Of a stretch of DNA of 64,000 nucleotides, positions 29,764 through 40,112 are shown in pieces (positions within the stretch are counted from its first letter, which is position 1; each line of letters opens with the position of its first letter). Below the pieces are notes generated by a model. The model worked only from the letters and a program-made list of their open reading frames with translations. It did not search any database and had not been told where the DNA came from. Origin of the DNA: Mycobacterium sp. 852002-51961_SCH5331710 (lineage in GTDB: Bacteria; Actinomycetota; Actinomycetes; Mycobacteriales; Mycobacteriaceae); NCBI RefSeq assembly GCF_001665535.1, contig NZ_LZSQ01000069.1, positions 62,001 through 126,000 on the forward strand, written 5' to 3'. The position numbers were made by a program, and so were the translations under genes.

Positions 29764-31122
29764 GTGCAGCGACGAATCATGGGCATCGAGACCGAATTCG
29801 GTGTCACCTGCACGTTCCACGGCCACCGTCGGCTCAGCCCCGACGAGGTGGCTCGCTACCTCTTCCGGCGAGTCGTGTCGTGGGGCCGCAGTTCGAACGT
29901 CTTCCTCCGAAACGGCGCCCGGCTCTACCTCGACGTGGGCAGTCACCCCGAGTACGCCACCGCCGAATGCGACAGCCTGACGCAGTTGGTCACGCATGAC
30001 CGGGCGGGTGAGCGGGTGCTCGAGGACCTGCTGATCGACGCCGAACAGCGGCTGGCCGACGAGGGCATCGGCGGTGACATCTACCTGTTCAAGAACAACA
30101 CCGACTCGGCGGGCAACTCCTACGGCTGCCACGAGAACTACCTGATCGTGCGGGCCGGCGAGTTCTCGCGGATCTCCGACGTGCTGCTGCCGTTCCTGGT
30201 GACCCGCCAGCTGATCTGCGGTGCGGGCAAGGTGCTGCAGACCCCGAAGGCCGCGACGTTCTGCCTGAGCCAGCGTGCCGAGCACATCTGGGAGGGTGTC
30301 TCGTCGGCGACCACTCGGTCGCGCCCGATCATCAACACCCGCGACGAGCCGCACGCCGACGCCGAGAAGTACCGCAGGCTGCACGTCATCGTCGGCGACT
30401 CGAACATGTGCGAGGCCACGACGATGCTCAAGGTCGGCACCGCGTCGCTGGTGCTCGAGATGATCGAGGCCGGGGTCGCGTTCCGCGACTTCTCGCTGGA
30501 CAACCCGATCCGCGCGATCCGCGAGGTCAGCCACGACCTGACCGGCCGCCGTCCGGTGCGCCTCGCAGGCGGCAGGCAGGCCAGCGCGCTCGACATCCAG
30601 CGCGAGTACTACTCCCGCGCCGTCGAGTACCTGCAGAGCCGCGAGCCCAACACGCAGATCCAGCAGGTCGTCGACCTGTGGGGGCGCCAGCTCGACGCCG
30701 TGGAGAGCCAGGACTTCGCCAAGGTCGACACCGAGATCGACTGGGTGATCAAGCGCAAGCTGTTCCAGCGCTATCAGGACCGCTACAACATGGAGCTGTC
30801 CGATCCGAAGATCAGCCAGCTCGACCTCGCGTATCACGACATCAAGCGCGGTCGCGGCGTGTTCGACCTGCTGCAGCGCAAGGGCCTGGCCGCGCGGATC
30901 ACCACCGACGAGGACATCGAGGCGGCCGTCAACACCCCGCCGCAGACCACGAGGGCCAAGCTGCGCGGCGAGTTCATCAGCGCCGCGCAGGAGGCGGGCC
31001 GGGACTTCACCGTCGACTGGGTGCATCTCAAGCTCAACGATCAGGCGCAGCGCACGGTGCTGTGCAAGGACCCGTTCCGGTCGGTCGACGAGCGGGTGAA
31101 GCGGCTGATCGCCTCGATGTAA
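29764..31122 (+). CDS. pafA: Pup ligase PafA
   Basis: Joins the C-terminal Glu of deamidated Pup to lysines of target proteins using ATP. The 452 residues equal the remembered length of M. tuberculosis PafA and align from the GTG at 29764 ([15 protein letters not shown]). Metal and ATP residues lie in GIETEFG. The [15 protein letters not shown] block contains Asp57, and the Dop/PafA-shared [16 protein letters not shown] block is present. The Dop-specific loop is absent, as expected for the ligase. The longer upstream frame is antisense to the DUF1023 gene. It is followed by a repeat-bounded insertion and then pafB. Confidence 0.97.
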   Translation: MQRRIMGIETEFGVTCTFHGHRRLSPDEVARYLFRRVVSWGRSSNVFLRNGARLYLDVGSHPEYATAECDSLTQLVTHDRAGERVLEDLLIDAEQRLADEGIGGDIYLFKNNTDSAGNSYGCHENYLIVRAGEFSRISDVLLPFLVTRQLICGAGKVLQTPKAATFCLSQRAEHIWEGVSSATTRSRPIINTRDEPHADAEKYRRLHVIVGDSNMCEATTMLKVGTASLVLEMIEAGVAFRDFSLDNPIRAIREVSHDLTGRRPVRLAGGRQASALDIQREYYSRAVEYLQSREPNTQIQQVVDLWGRQLDAVESQDFAKVDTEIDWVIKRKLFQRYQDRYNMELSDPKISQLDLAYHDIKRGRGVFDLLQRKGLAARITTDEDIEAAVNTPPQTTRAKLRGEFISAAQEAGRDFTVDWVHLKLNDQAQRTVLCKDPFRSVDERVKRLIASM

Positions 31123-31129
31123 GTCTCGC

Positions 31130-31184
31130 GAGCGCTCACTCTTGTACGGTTCGGGGCTCGGATTCTGTACAAGGATGAGCGCTC
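31130..31184. repeat. 55-bp hairpin repeat, copy 1
   Basis: An imperfect palindrome. Arms GAGCGCTCA-ctc-TTGTAC (31130-31147) and GTACAA-gga-TGAGCGCTC (31167-31184) enclose a 19-nt loop. It starts 8 bp after the pafA stop. A second copy with the same length, arm sequence and loop size lies at 32129-32183, exactly 999 bp away, on the other side of the AbiEi-DUF559 gene. There is no T-tract, so it is not a classical terminator. Confidence 0.85.
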
Positions 31185-31242
31185 GGCAACTATCCACAGG
31201 GGCTATTGGCGCTCACGGCTCCCGGAATCCAACAATTCGTGA

Positions 31243-32130
31243 ATGCCGCCAGAACTTCGCGCCGTGTTCGCCGCACAGGGAGCGGTTGCGACCTCTGCGC
31301 AAATCCTGCGGCACCTGACCCGTCGCGCTATGCAGCGCCGACTGCGGTCGGGCGAGTTGGTGCGGATCTACCCCGGCATCTACAGCCTCGGTACGCCCGA
31401 CGTGCAGACACGCCTGCGGGGGTTGGACCTCCGGTGTGGTGAATCGGTGATTGTGTGTCTGGGCACCGCGGCGGCGATGTTCGGTTTCGATACCGAGGGC
31501 GTCAACGACCTCCACGTCCTCAATCCCACCGGCCATCTGCTGCGCGACCACGACGGCCTGAAGGTGCACCGACGGGATGGCGCGCAGCTGACCAGTTTCG
31601 CCGGCCGTCGGCTCACCGCTCCGGCATGGACGGCGGTCGAGGTGGCCCGCAGCCTCCGGCGTCCGCGTGCTCTGGCGACGCTCGACGCGGCATTGCGCAG
31701 CGGCACGTGCGACCGGCACCAATTGCGACTCGCTGCGAAAGCCCAATGTGGCAGGCGCGGAATCGTCGCGGTGCGCGAACTGATCGCGTTGGCTCGGCCG
31801 GAGGCGGAATCGCCGATGGAAAGCGAAGCCCGACTGGTGATGGTCGACGGAGGCTTGCCGGATCCCCTTCTCCAATACGAGATTCTCGACCGCGACGGCC
31901 TGTTGTGGCGCGTCGACTTCGCATGGCCCAACCAACGCCTCGCCGTCGAGTACGACGGATTCAACTGGCACAGTTCGCCCGACGCGTTGCGCAGAGATCG
32001 CCATAAGCGAGCGGCCCTTGAGGAGGTTGGATGGCGGGTCCTGTCGATCGTCAGTGACGACGTGCGTCGCCGCCCCGAGGTGATGCTGCGTCGCATCGAC
32101 GCCCATCTCACCCGCACGGCCGCTGCGTGA
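31243..32130 (+). CDS. AbiEi-like wHTH / DUF559 nuclease-fold protein
   Basis: A 295-residue protein with two recognisable parts. The N-terminus (QILRHLTRRAMQRRLRSGEL, then VRIYPGIYSLG) is the winged-helix of the type IV AbiEi antitoxin family. The C-terminus is a DUF559/Vsr-like PD-(D/E)XK fold with Asp225 (RVDFAWP), Glu236-x-Asp238 (VEYDGFNWH) and the helix RRDRHKRAALEEVGWRVL. No AbiEii toxin gene is adjacent, so it stands alone. It interrupts pafA-pafB and is bracketed by two 55-bp hairpin repeats; its stop codon lies inside the second. No Shine-Dalgarno sequence is evident before ATG 31243. DNA binding is inferred and nuclease activity is uncertain. Confidence 0.8.
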   Translation: MPPELRAVFAAQGAVATSAQILRHLTRRAMQRRLRSGELVRIYPGIYSLGTPDVQTRLRGLDLRCGESVIVCLGTAAAMFGFDTEGVNDLHVLNPTGHLLRDHDGLKVHRRDGAQLTSFAGRRLTAPAWTAVEVARSLRRPRALATLDAALRSGTCDRHQLRLAAKAQCGRRGIVAVRELIALARPEAESPMESEARLVMVDGGLPDPLLQYEILDRDGLLWRVDFAWPNQRLAVEYDGFNWHSSPDALRRDRHKRAALEEVGWRVLSIVSDDVRRRPEVMLRRIDAHLTRTAAA

Positions 32131-32183
32131 GCGCTCACCTATGTACGGTTTCGACGCGAAAACTCGTACAAGGCTGAGCGCTC
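32129..32183. repeat. 55-bp hairpin repeat, copy 2
   Basis: Arms GAGCGCTCA-cct-ATGTAC (32129-32146) and GTACAA-ggc-TGAGCGCTC (32166-32183), loop 19 nt. It is the same element as 31130-31184, with differences concentrated in the loop while the arms are conserved. It contains two bases of the TGA stop of the AbiEi-DUF559 gene and ends 20 bp before the pafB -10 box. Confidence 0.85.
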
Positions 32184-32203
32184 GCCGGGCAGACCGGACA
32201 CCC

Positions 32204-32209
32204 TAAGCT
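32204..32209 (+). promoter_or_regulatory. -10 box of pafBC
   Basis: TAAGCT, seven bases before GTG 32217. It predicts a leaderless message for pafB-pafC that is independent of pafA, consistent with the insertion upstream. Confidence 0.5.
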
Positions 32210-32216
32210 GGGTCGA

Positions 32217-33212
32217 GTGGCGATCTCCAAAGTCGAGCGGCTGATGAACCTCGTGATCGCGCTGCTGTCGACACGGAATTTCATCACTGCCGAGCGGATC
32301 CGGCAGACGGTTTCCGGCTACTCGGACAGCGCCAGCGACGAGGCATTCTCCCGCATGTTCGAGCGCGACAAGAACGAGCTGCGCGACTTGGGCATACCGC
32401 TGGAGACCGGACGGGTCTCGCAGTTCGACCCGACCGAGGGCTACCGGATCAACCGCGACGCCTACGCGCTGCCGGCGGTCGAGCTGACCCCTGACGAGGC
32501 CGCCGCCGTCGCGGTGGCCACCCAGCTGTGGGAGTCGCCGGAACTCATCACCGCCACTCAGGGCGCCCTGCTGAAGCTGCGCGCGGCGGGCATCGACATC
32601 GACGCGGTCGAGGCCGCTCCGGCGATCACGTCGACCGCGGCGTTGCCCGGCCTGCGCGGGTCGGAAGAGGTGCTGGGAATCCTGTTGTCCGCCATCGACT
32701 CCGGACAGGCGGTGCAGTTCCCGCACCGGCCGTCGCGCAGCGACCCGTACACCACCCGCACGGTGGAGCCCTGGGGCGTCATCACCCACCGCGGCCGCTG
32801 GTATCTGGTGGGGCACGACCGTGACCGCGACGCCACCCGCACGTTCCGGCTCTCCCGCATCGGCGCCGAGGTGGCGACGGTCGGGCCGCCGGGTGCGGTC
32901 AAGCGGCCGCGCGACGTCGACCTGCGCGAGATCGTCGAACGCGCCGTGAGCGAGTGGCCCTCCGGTGGCCAGGCCCGCGTGTGGATCGCCGAGGGCAGGG
33001 GCACGGCGCTGCGACGACGGGCCGCGGCGACGGCCCCGGAAACGCTCAACGGCCGCGCGGGCGAGGTGATCACCCTCGACATCGGGATGTTCGACCGGCT
33101 GGCCCGCGAGATCGCCAGCTACGGCCCGGACGCGGTCGCGCTCGAACCGGAGTCGCTGCGGGAGGACGTGCTGGCCAGGCTGCGGGCGCAGGCGAAGGCG
33201 GATCGCGCATGA
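32217..33212 (+). CDS. pafB: WYL-domain transcriptional regulator PafB
   Basis: Forms with PafC the activator of the RecA/LexA-independent DNA damage response in mycobacteria. The 331-residue protein has an N-terminal winged helix (VERLMNLVIALLSTRNFITA, with TAERIRQTVSGYSD as the recognition part), then a WYL domain. WYL-type motifs are visible in EPWGVITHRGRWYLVGHDRD and TRTFRLSRI. A C-terminal WCX domain completes it. The GTG start is supported by the -10 box at 32204. It overlaps pafC by four bases (ATGA). Confidence 0.95.
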   Translation: MAISKVERLMNLVIALLSTRNFITAERIRQTVSGYSDSASDEAFSRMFERDKNELRDLGIPLETGRVSQFDPTEGYRINRDAYALPAVELTPDEAAAVAVATQLWESPELITATQGALLKLRAAGIDIDAVEAAPAITSTAALPGLRGSEEVLGILLSAIDSGQAVQFPHRPSRSDPYTTRTVEPWGVITHRGRWYLVGHDRDRDATRTFRLSRIGAEVATVGPPGAVKRPRDVDLREIVERAVSEWPSGGQARVWIAEGRGTALRRRAAATAPETLNGRAGEVITLDIGMFDRLAREIASYGPDAVALEPESLREDVLARLRAQAKADRA

Positions 33213-34168
33213 CGGCCGTGTCGACCCGGCTGGTCCGGTTGCTCAACATGGTGCCGTACTTCCAGGCCAACCCGAAGATCACCTACGCCGAGGCGGCCTC
33301 GGATCTCGGCGTCAGCGTCAAGCAGCTGCGCGAGGACCTCAACCAGCTGTGGATGTGCGGGCTGCCTGGCTACGGGCCCGGCGACCTAATCGACTTCGAA
33401 TTCTCCGGCGACACAATCGAAGTCACGTTCACCGCGGGCATCGACCACCCGCTGCGGCTGACGTCGCCGGAGGCGACCGGCGTGCTGGTGGCCCTGCGCG
33501 CGCTGGCCGACGTGCCGGGCATGGTCGATCCGGAGGCGGCGCGCAGCGCAATCGCCAAGATCGAGAACGCCGCGGGCACCGTCGGCAGCGACGGCGCGGC
33601 GGTCGAAGAACCGGCGCCGATCGAGAGTGACGCGGCCGCGGCGGTGCGGGCGGCCGTCCGTGACGGGCGGGCGTTGTCGATCGAGTACTACTCGGCTTCG
33701 CACGACATGCTGACCAGCCGCATCGTCGACCCGATCCGCGTCGTGCTGGTCGGCGACCACAGCTACCTGGAGGCGTGGTGCCGCACCGCCGAGGGGGTGC
33801 GGCTGTTCCGGTTCGACCGCATCGTCGACGCGCAGGTGCTCGACGAGCCCGCGGCGCCACCGCCACCGGCGGTGCAAGCCGAACCGGACACCTCGCTGTT
33901 CGACGCCGACCCGGCGCTGCCGTCGGCGACGCTGCTGATCGACCGTTCGGCGGCGTGGATGTTCGACTACTACCCGCTGCGGGTGAGCCGGGAGCTTCCG
34001 AACGGGGGGTGGGAGGCCGCGATGACCTACGCCTCCGACGACTGGATGGCCCGGTTCTTGCTCGGGTTCGGCTCCGCCGTGCGGGTGCTCGAACCCGCCG
34101 ACCTCGCCGATCGGGTTCGCGAGTCGGCGCATGCCGCGTTGCGCGCCTACGGCGAGAAGACCGAGTGA
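33209..34168 (+). CDS. pafC: WYL-domain transcriptional regulator PafC
   Basis: Partner of PafB. The 319-residue protein begins with a winged helix (STRLVRLLNMVPYFQANPKI, VSVKQLREDLNQLWMCG) and continues with a WYL domain (LSIEYYSASHDMLTSRIVDP; SYLEAWCRTAEGVRLFRFDR) and a C-terminal WCX extension. WYL domains sense nucleic-acid ligands made during DNA damage. The ATG at 33209 overlaps the pafB stop, so the proteins are probably made in equal amounts. The upstream, longer frame is a shadow of pafB. Confidence 0.95.
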   Translation: MTAVSTRLVRLLNMVPYFQANPKITYAEAASDLGVSVKQLREDLNQLWMCGLPGYGPGDLIDFEFSGDTIEVTFTAGIDHPLRLTSPEATGVLVALRALADVPGMVDPEAARSAIAKIENAAGTVGSDGAAVEEPAPIESDAAAAVRAAVRDGRALSIEYYSASHDMLTSRIVDPIRVVLVGDHSYLEAWCRTAEGVRLFRFDRIVDAQVLDEPAAPPPPAVQAEPDTSLFDADPALPSATLLIDRSAAWMFDYYPLRVSRELPNGGWEAAMTYASDDWMARFLLGFGSAVRVLEPADLADRVRESAHAALRAYGEKTE

Positions 34169-34203
34169 CGGTAGACTGGCCCGGACGTCTGGAGGTGACC
34201 TAA

Positions 34204-34467
34204 ATGGGCGGTCTACAACCCTGGCACTGGGTGATCGTTATCGCTGTATTCGTGCTGCTCTTCGGTGCCAAGAAGCTCCCGGACGCGGCGCGCTCGCTCG
34301 GCAAGTCGATGCGGATCTTCAAATCGGAGATCAAGGAGATGCAGTCCGATTCCAAGCCGGAAACGCCGCCGGCGACTCCGATCGCCTCGGAGCGGGTCGA
34401 CAACGCCGCTGGAGACAACGCAACGGCCCCGACGACCGAGCAGCCGTCGGACAAACGTCCGGCCTGA
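34204..34467 (+). CDS. tatA: Twin-arginine translocase subunit TatA
   Basis: Pore-forming subunit of the Tat system that exports folded proteins. At 87 residues it has one N-terminal membrane helix ([20 protein letters not shown]), a hinge, then the amphipathic helix ([20 protein letters not shown]) and a disordered Pro/Thr-rich tail. The ATG has a GGAGGTGACC site. It precedes tatC by 51 bp, the standard actinobacterial order after pafC. Confidence 0.96.
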   Translation: MGGLQPWHWVIVIAVFVLLFGAKKLPDAARSLGKSMRIFKSEIKEMQSDSKPETPPATPIASERVDNAAGDNATAPTTEQPSDKRPA

Positions 34468-34518
34468 CCGTCGAGAATCGACTAACCGCGGCCACGGTGC
34501 CGCGTCAGTAGGCATGTC

Positions 34519-35469
34519 GTGCAGACCCCAGGACTCTTCCGAAAACTCGATCCTCGCCGACGGCGCTCCCGGGTCAACCCCGATGGCACGATGTCGCTGG
34601 TCGAGCACCTGCACGAACTACGCACCCGACTCCTGATTTCGGCCGCCGCGGTCGTCCTCACCACGATCCTGGGCTTCCTCTGGTACACCCACGGTGTCTT
34701 CGGACTGCCCAGCCTCGGCGACTGGCTCCGCGGCCCGTACTGCGCCCTGCCCCCGTCGTCCCGGGCGACCATCGCGCCCGGCGACGAGTGCCGACTGCTC
34801 GCCACCGCCCCGTTCGACCAGTTCATGCTGCGGTTGAAGGTCGCGCTGACGGCGGGCATCGTGCTGGCCTGCCCGGTGTGGCTCTACCAGATCTGGGCGT
34901 TCATCACCCCGGGGCTGTACAAGAAGGAGCGCCGGTTCGCGATCGCGTTCGTCACGGTCGGCGCGGGACTGTTCGTCGCGGGCGCGGTGCTGGCCTACCT
35001 GGTGCTGGCCACCGCGCTGGGCTTCCTGCTCACTGTCGGCAGCGACGTGCAGATCACCGCGCTGTCCGGCGACCAGTACTTCGGCTTCCTGATCAACCTG
35101 CTGCTGGTGTTCGGTTTCAGCTTCGAGTTCCCGCTGGTGATCGTGATGCTCAACGCGGTCGGCGTGCTGACCTACGAGCGGCTCAAGGCGTGGCGCCGCG
35201 GCCTGATCTTCGCGATGTTCGTCTTCGCCGCGCTGTTCACCCCCGGCTCGGATCCGTTCTCGATGCTGGCGCTGGCGGCGGCCCTGACTGTGCTCCTGGA
35301 GTTCGCGATCCAACTCGCGCGGCTGCACGACCGGCGCAAGGCCAAACGCGCCGCGCTCGAGGACATCCCCGACGACGCGGCGGCGCCGATCGGACCGGTC
35401 GAACCCGTCGACGCGTCCAGCACCGTGCCGACGTCCGCGCGGCATGTGATCGATGACGATGCCACCTAG
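34519..35469 (+). CDS. tatC: Sec-independent translocase subunit TatC
   Basis: Receptor subunit of the Tat system that recognises twin-arginine signal peptides. The 316-residue protein has six membrane helices. The conserved N-terminal segment is [17 protein letters not shown] and the first periplasmic loop follows. [20 protein letters not shown] contains the conserved Glu-Phe-Pro. A charged C-terminal extension (after about residue 265) is typical of mycobacteria. GTG 34519 is the annotated start. The helY start lies inside its last 17 bases. Confidence 0.95.
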   Translation: MQTPGLFRKLDPRRRRSRVNPDGTMSLVEHLHELRTRLLISAAAVVLTTILGFLWYTHGVFGLPSLGDWLRGPYCALPPSSRATIAPGDECRLLATAPFDQFMLRLKVALTAGIVLACPVWLYQIWAFITPGLYKKERRFAIAFVTVGAGLFVAGAVLAYLVLATALGFLLTVGSDVQITALSGDQYFGFLINLLLVFGFSFEFPLVIVMLNAVGVLTYERLKAWRRGLIFAMFVFAALFTPGSDPFSMLALAAALTVLLEFAIQLARLHDRRKAKRAALEDIPDDAAAPIGPVEPVDASSTVPTSARHVIDDDAT

Positions 35470-38221
35470 TGAATTGGGCTGCGAGCTGGCCATATTCAGC
35501 GAGCAGTTGTCATTCACGCTCGACGACTTCCAGCGCCGCTCGTGCGAAGCGCTGGAGAACGGGCACGGAGTGCTGGTGTGCGCCCCGACGGGTGCGGGCA
35601 AGACCGTCGTGGGGGAGTTCGCGGTGCACCTCGCGCTGGCGGCGGGCGGGAAATGCTTCTACACCACGCCGATCAAGGCGCTGAGCAACCAGAAGCACAC
35701 CGATCTGGTGTGCCGGTACGGCCCGGAGAAGATCGGCCTGCTGACGGGGGACCAGTCGATCAACGGCGACGCCGACGTGGTTGTGATGACCACCGAGGTG
35801 CTGCGCAACATGCTCTACGCGAATTCGTCCTCACTGCACGGGCTTTCGTATGTCGTGATGGACGAGGTGCACTTCCTGGCCGACCGGATGCGCGGTGCGG
35901 TGTGGGAAGAGGTCATCCTGCACCTGCCCGACGAGGTGCGACTGGTCAGCCTGTCGGCCACGGTGAGCAATGCCGAGGAGTTCGGCGGCTGGATCCAGAC
36001 CGTGCGCGGCGACACGGCGGTCATCGTTGACGAGCATCGCCCGGTTCCGCTGTGGCAGCACGTCTTGGTCGGCAAGCGACTGTTCGACCTGTTCGACTAC
36101 CGCGCCACCCGCGCCGACCGCGCTCCCAAGAGGCAGAACCGGGAGCTGGTGGTCGACCCGGAGTTGTTGCGCCACATCGCACATCGGCGCGAAGCCGACC
36201 GGCTCACCGACTGGCAGCCGCGGGGCCGGGGCCGCAACAGGGGCCGGCCGACCATGTACCGCCCGCCGTCGCGGCCGGACGTGATCGCCACCCTGGACCG
36301 CGAAGAGCTGCTGCCCGCAATCACATTCATCTTCTCGCGCGCGGGCTGCGACGCGGCGGTCAAGCAGTGCCTGCGGTCGTCGCTGCGGCTGACCACCAAC
36401 GAGGAACGGGCCCGCATCGCCGAGGTCGTCGACCGTCGCTGCGGCGATCTGCCCGAGTCCGACCTGATCGTCCTGGACTACCACGAATGGCGCGAGGGGT
36501 TGCTGCGCGGCCTGGCCGCCCACCACGCAGGCATGCTGCCGGTGTTCCGTCACACCGTGGAGGAGCTGTTCTCCGCGGGCTTGGTGAAGGCCGTATTCGC
36601 CACGGAGACACTGGCTTTGGGCATCAACATGCCCGCCCGCACGGTGGTTCTGGAGCGGTTGGTGAAGTTCAACGGCGAGCAACACGTTCCGTTGACGCCC
36701 GGCGAGTACACCCAGCTGACCGGGCGGGCCGGCCGTCGCGGCATCGACGTCGAGGGCCATGCGGTGGTGTTGTGGACCCCCGACGTCGAACCCGCCGAGG
36801 TGGCGGGGCTGGCGTCCACCCGGACGTTCCCGCTGCGCAGTTCCTTTGCGCCGTCGTACAACATGACGATCAACCTCGTCCGGCAGATGGGCCCGGCCCA
36901 GGCGCACAAACTGCTGGAGGCCTCGTTCGCGCAGTATCAGGCCGACCGGTCGGTGGTCGGGTTGCGCCGCGGCATCGAGCGCGGCGAGCGGATGCTCGAA
37001 GAGATCAGCGCCGAACTGGGCGATGACGCAATCCTCGACTACGTCCGGCTTCGGATGCAGATCTCCGAACGCGAACGCGCCCAGTCGCGAGCGTCGCGGT
37101 TGCAGCGCCGCAGGGCCGCCAACGAAGCGTTGGCATCACTGCGTCGCGGCGACATCATCACGATCACCCACGGCAGGCGCGGGGGATTGGCCGTCGTGCT
37201 CGAACCGGCCCGCGACGACGAGGATCCTCGCCCGCTGGTGCTGACCGAACACCGCTGGGCCGGGCGGATCTCGTCGGCCGACTACTCGGGCACGTCGGCC
37301 CCGCTGGGGTCCATGCCGCTGCCCAAACGCGTCGAGCACCGCAACCCGCGCGCCCGGCGCGACCTGGCGTCGGCGCTGAACTCCGCGGCCGAACGCCTCG
37401 ATTTCCCTCCGAAGAAGGGCAAACGCAGCGGCCACGCGAACCCCGAGCGCGACATCGACCCCGAACTCGCCGTTCTGAGGGAGCAATTGCGCGCCCACCC
37501 CGTGCACCACCGGCCCGACCGCGAGGAGAAGGCACGGCTGGCCGAGCGGTACCTGCGCATCGAGAAAGACAACGAGCAGATCCGGCAGAAGGTGGCGGCC
37601 GCGACGAACTCCCTGGCGCGCACGTTCGACCGGATCGTGGCGCTGCTGACCGAACGGGGATTCATCGCCGGGGCCGCCGACGATCCGAAGGTGACCGACG
37701 ACGGGCGCCTGCTGGCCCGGATCTACAGCGAGAGCGACCTGCTGGTGGCGGAGGCCCTGCGCACCGGCATCTGGGACGGGCTCGACGCGGCCGAACTGTC
37801 GGGCGTGGTGTCGGCGGTGCTCTACGAGGCGCGCGGCGACACGCCGGGCGGGCGCGACGGCTTCGACATCCCGACCGGCAAGCTGCGCCGCGCGCTCAAC
37901 CAGACGCGGCGGCTGTGGAGCGAGCTGCGCGCCGACGAACAACGCCACCGGATCACGGGCAGCCGCGAACCCGACGACGGATTCGTCGCGGCGATTTTCC
38001 GCTGGGCCACCACCGGCGACCTGACCAGCGCCCTGGCCGCGTCGGATGCCACAGGCAGCGGATCGCCGCTGTCGGCGGGTGATTTCGTCCGGTGGTGCCG
38101 ACAGGTGCTCGACCTGCTCGACCAGGTGCGCAACGCCGCACCCAGCGCCGCCTTGCGGGCCACCGCGAAACGCGCGATAAACGACGTTCGACGCGGCGTC
38201 GTCGCTGTTGATGCGGGGTAA
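35453..38221 (+). CDS. helY: Ski2/Mtr4-like RNA helicase HelY
   Basis: A 922-residue superfamily 2 helicase probably acting in RNA processing or decay. Walker A is APTGAGKT at residues 44-51, motif II is DEVH at 137-140, motif III is SLSAT and motif VI is [12 protein letters not shown]. The long C-terminal part contains a DSHCT-like helical domain ([20 protein letters not shown]). It matches Rv2092c by position and family. The start overlaps the end of tatC by 17 bp, so it belongs to the tatAC operon. Confidence 0.95.
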   Translation: MTMPPSELGCELAIFSEQLSFTLDDFQRRSCEALENGHGVLVCAPTGAGKTVVGEFAVHLALAAGGKCFYTTPIKALSNQKHTDLVCRYGPEKIGLLTGDQSINGDADVVVMTTEVLRNMLYANSSSLHGLSYVVMDEVHFLADRMRGAVWEEVILHLPDEVRLVSLSATVSNAEEFGGWIQTVRGDTAVIVDEHRPVPLWQHVLVGKRLFDLFDYRATRADRAPKRQNRELVVDPELLRHIAHRREADRLTDWQPRGRGRNRGRPTMYRPPSRPDVIATLDREELLPAITFIFSRAGCDAAVKQCLRSSLRLTTNEERARIAEVVDRRCGDLPESDLIVLDYHEWREGLLRGLAAHHAGMLPVFRHTVEELFSAGLVKAVFATETLALGINMPARTVVLERLVKFNGEQHVPLTPGEYTQLTGRAGRRGIDVEGHAVVLWTPDVEPAEVAGLASTRTFPLRSSFAPSYNMTINLVRQMGPAQAHKLLEASFAQYQADRSVVGLRRGIERGERMLEEISAELGDDAILDYVRLRMQISERERAQSRASRLQRRRAANEALASLRRGDIITITHGRRGGLAVVLEPARDDEDPRPLVLTEHRWAGRISSADYSGTSAPLGSMPLPKRVEHRNPRARRDLASALNSAAERLDFPPKKGKRSGHANPERDIDPELAVLREQLRAHPVHHRPDREEKARLAERYLRIEKDNEQIRQKVAAATNSLARTFDRIVALLTERGFIAGAADDPKVTDDGRLLARIYSESDLLVAEALRTGIWDGLDAAELSGVVSAVLYEARGDTPGGRDGFDIPTGKLRRALNQTRRLWSELRADEQRHRITGSREPDDGFVAAIFRWATTGDLTSALAASDATGSGSPLSAGDFVRWCRQVLDLLDQVRNAAPSAALRATAKRAINDVRRGVVAVDAG

Positions 38222-38281
38222 TGTGTCGGGAGCAAGACGCCCAGATATTCGCGGCTCGGCCGCGGGTGAACAAGGAGTGAT

Positions 38282-39076
38282 ATGAGCGGACCGCAAGGAT
38301 CTGATCCGACGCAGTCGTGGCCGGGCCAGCAGCCGGACCAGCCTACGGACCAGCCGTCCAGCGATCCATCGGCCAACCAGCAGTGGCAGCCGCAGGGTGG
38401 TGACGCGACCCAGGCGGCGCCGAATTGGCAGCCGCCCGCCTACGACCCCTCGCAGCAGGCTCAGCAGTATCCGCAGTACCAGCAGCCGGCGTATCAGCCC
38501 CCGCAGCAGTACCCGGGTGGCGAGCAGTACGGCCAGCCCGGATTCCAGCAGCCCGGCCAGTACGCGCAGCCGCACTACGGCCAGCCCTACGCGCAACCCG
38601 GACAGACCGGTTATCAGCCCGGCCAGTACGGCGATCAGTCCGGCCAGTTCGGTCAGCAGCCCGGCCAGTACGGCCAGCAGCCGGGGCAGTACGGCCAGTA
38701 CCCGCAGTACGGCACACCCGGCTCCGAGGACGGTTCCAAGCGCTCACTGGCCGTGATCGGCGGCGTGATCGGCCTGCTGGCGGCGGTCATCGTCGCGGTG
38801 GTGCTGGTGCTGGGCTTCTGGAAGCCGGGCTTCTTCGTCACGACCAAGCTCGACATCGACGCCGCGCAGAGCGGGGTGCAGCAGATCCTCACCGACGAGG
38901 CCAACGGATACGGCGCCAAGAACGTCAAGGACGTCAAGTGCAACGACGGCCAGAACCCGACCGTTCAAAAGGGCGGCACGTTCGACTGCGAGGTCAGCAT
39001 CGACGGCACCAAGCGCCAGGTGACGGTCACGTTCCAGGACGACAAGGGCACCTACGAGGTCGGCAGGCCCAAGTAA
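38282..39076 (+). CDS. DUF4333 membrane-anchored protein with Q/P/Y-rich N-terminus
   Basis: A 264-residue protein, similar to Rv2091c. Residues 1-155 are a low-complexity cytoplasmic region with near-repeats of QQPGQYG and QYPQYQ. One membrane helix follows ([20 protein letters not shown]), then an extracytoplasmic DUF4333 domain of about 85 residues with two Cys (VKCNDGQN and [10 protein letters not shown]) that could form a disulfide. The Tyr/Pro/Gln-rich tail resembles those in proteins phosphorylated or recruited at the mycobacterial cell pole, which is speculative. ATG with AGGAGTGAT site. Confidence 0.85.
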   Translation: MSGPQGSDPTQSWPGQQPDQPTDQPSSDPSANQQWQPQGGDATQAAPNWQPPAYDPSQQAQQYPQYQQPAYQPPQQYPGGEQYGQPGFQQPGQYAQPHYGQPYAQPGQTGYQPGQYGDQSGQFGQQPGQYGQQPGQYGQYPQYGTPGSEDGSKRSLAVIGGVIGLLAAVIVAVVLVLGFWKPGFFVTTKLDIDAAQSGVQQILTDEANGYGAKNVKDVKCNDGQNPTVQKGGTFDCEVSIDGTKRQVTVTFQDDKGTYEVGRPK

Positions 39077-39086
39077 GCGGTAACCG

Positions 39087-40049
39087 CTAGCCGTCGAGCC
39101 CGTCGAGGGCCTTCTGTAACCGTCCGATCGAGGACGTGACGCCGTACGTCTCGGCGAGCTTGACCACCTTGCGTGGATGCTCGGCGGCCAGCGGCAGCGT
39201 GTCGTTCGGCGTCGACCAGTCCAGTTCGGCGTCGGTGGCCACCTTGACCACCGGGGCGGCCGCCTCGATGTAGTCGGCCGCCTTCAACAGCTTGGTCCGG
39301 TACGCCTTGCTCATCTTCGACTTCGGGTCGTTGGCCGCGGCGAGGATGTTCTCCAGCGACTTGTGCTGGGCCAGCAGCGTCGCCGCCGTCTTCTCGCCGA
39401 TGCCGGGCACGCCGGGTAGGCCGTCGCTCGGATCACCGCGCAAAAGGGCGAGCTCGGCGTAGGCGGGGCCCGCCCGGTCGACGGGAACGCCGTACTTCTC
39501 GGCCACCTCGACCGGACCCCACTTCGTCGCCTTGGCCAGCCCGCTGCCGAGGTAGAGCACTCGCACCGGCACCGGCTCGTCGCGCACCAGCTGCAGCAGG
39601 TCCCGATCGCCGCTGACCACGACGACGGGGTCGCGTTCCTCGCGCGCGGCCAGGGTGCCGAGAACGTCGTCGGCCTCGTGCTCCGCGGCGCCGGCGGTGG
39701 GGATGCCGAACGCGTCGAGGATCTCGAAGATCATGTCGACCTGCGGGGTGAGTTCGTCGGGCACCTCCTCGACGTCGGGTTCGCCGTCGGGGTGCTCCTC
39801 GAGGACGCGGTGCGCCTTGTAGGACGGGATGAGGTCGACGCGCCACTGCGGCCGCCAGTCGTCGTCGCGGCACACCACCAGCCGCCCGGGACGCTCCCGG
39901 GTGATCACCGTCGCCATGGCGTCGAGGAAGCCGCGCAGCGCGTTGACGGGGCGGCCGTCGGGCGCGGTGATCGAGTTGGGCACCCCGAAGTAGGAGCGAA
40001 ACCACATGCTGGCGCCGTCGAGCAGGACGAGGGGAGCGGCCACGGTCAC
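39087..40049 (-). CDS. 5'-3' exonuclease (Rv2090-like)
   Basis: A 320-residue FEN/PolI 5'-nuclease-type enzyme standing alone. Metal-binding acids are visible in [41 protein letters not shown] and [12 protein letters not shown]. The helix-hairpin-helix DNA clamp is [17 protein letters not shown]. It resembles the N-terminal domain of DNA polymerase I and probably removes RNA primers or flaps. The start is GTG at 40049. It is divergent from pepE and convergent with the DUF4333 gene. Confidence 0.92.
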   Translation of the reverse strand: MTVAAPLVLLDGASMWFRSYFGVPNSITAPDGRPVNALRGFLDAMATVITRERPGRLVVCRDDDWRPQWRVDLIPSYKAHRVLEEHPDGEPDVEEVPDELTPQVDMIFEILDAFGIPTAGAAEHEADDVLGTLAAREERDPVVVVSGDRDLLQLVRDEPVPVRVLYLGSGLAKATKWGPVEVAEKYGVPVDRAGPAYAELALLRGDPSDGLPGVPGIGEKTAATLLAQHKSLENILAAANDPKSKMSKAYRTKLLKAADYIEAAAPVVKVATDAELDWSTPNDTLPLAAEHPRKVVKLAETYGVTSSIGRLQKALDGLDG

Positions 40050-40099
40050 TGACAGTAGCGCGAAGGTCGAGCGAGCTCGCCACCTATTCGGGCGCGGAT

Positions 40100-40105
40100 T
40101 AGCCT
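40100..40105 (+). promoter_or_regulatory. -10 box of pepE
   Basis: TAGCCT, seven bases before the ATG at 40113; predicts a leaderless transcript. Confidence 0.5.
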
Positions 40106-40112
40106 GAATCCC

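Noticed and set aside
31243-32130. Complete type IV toxin-antitoxin system
   Set aside because: Only an AbiEi-like winged helix is present; there is no AbiEii nucleotidyltransferase toxin gene next to it.
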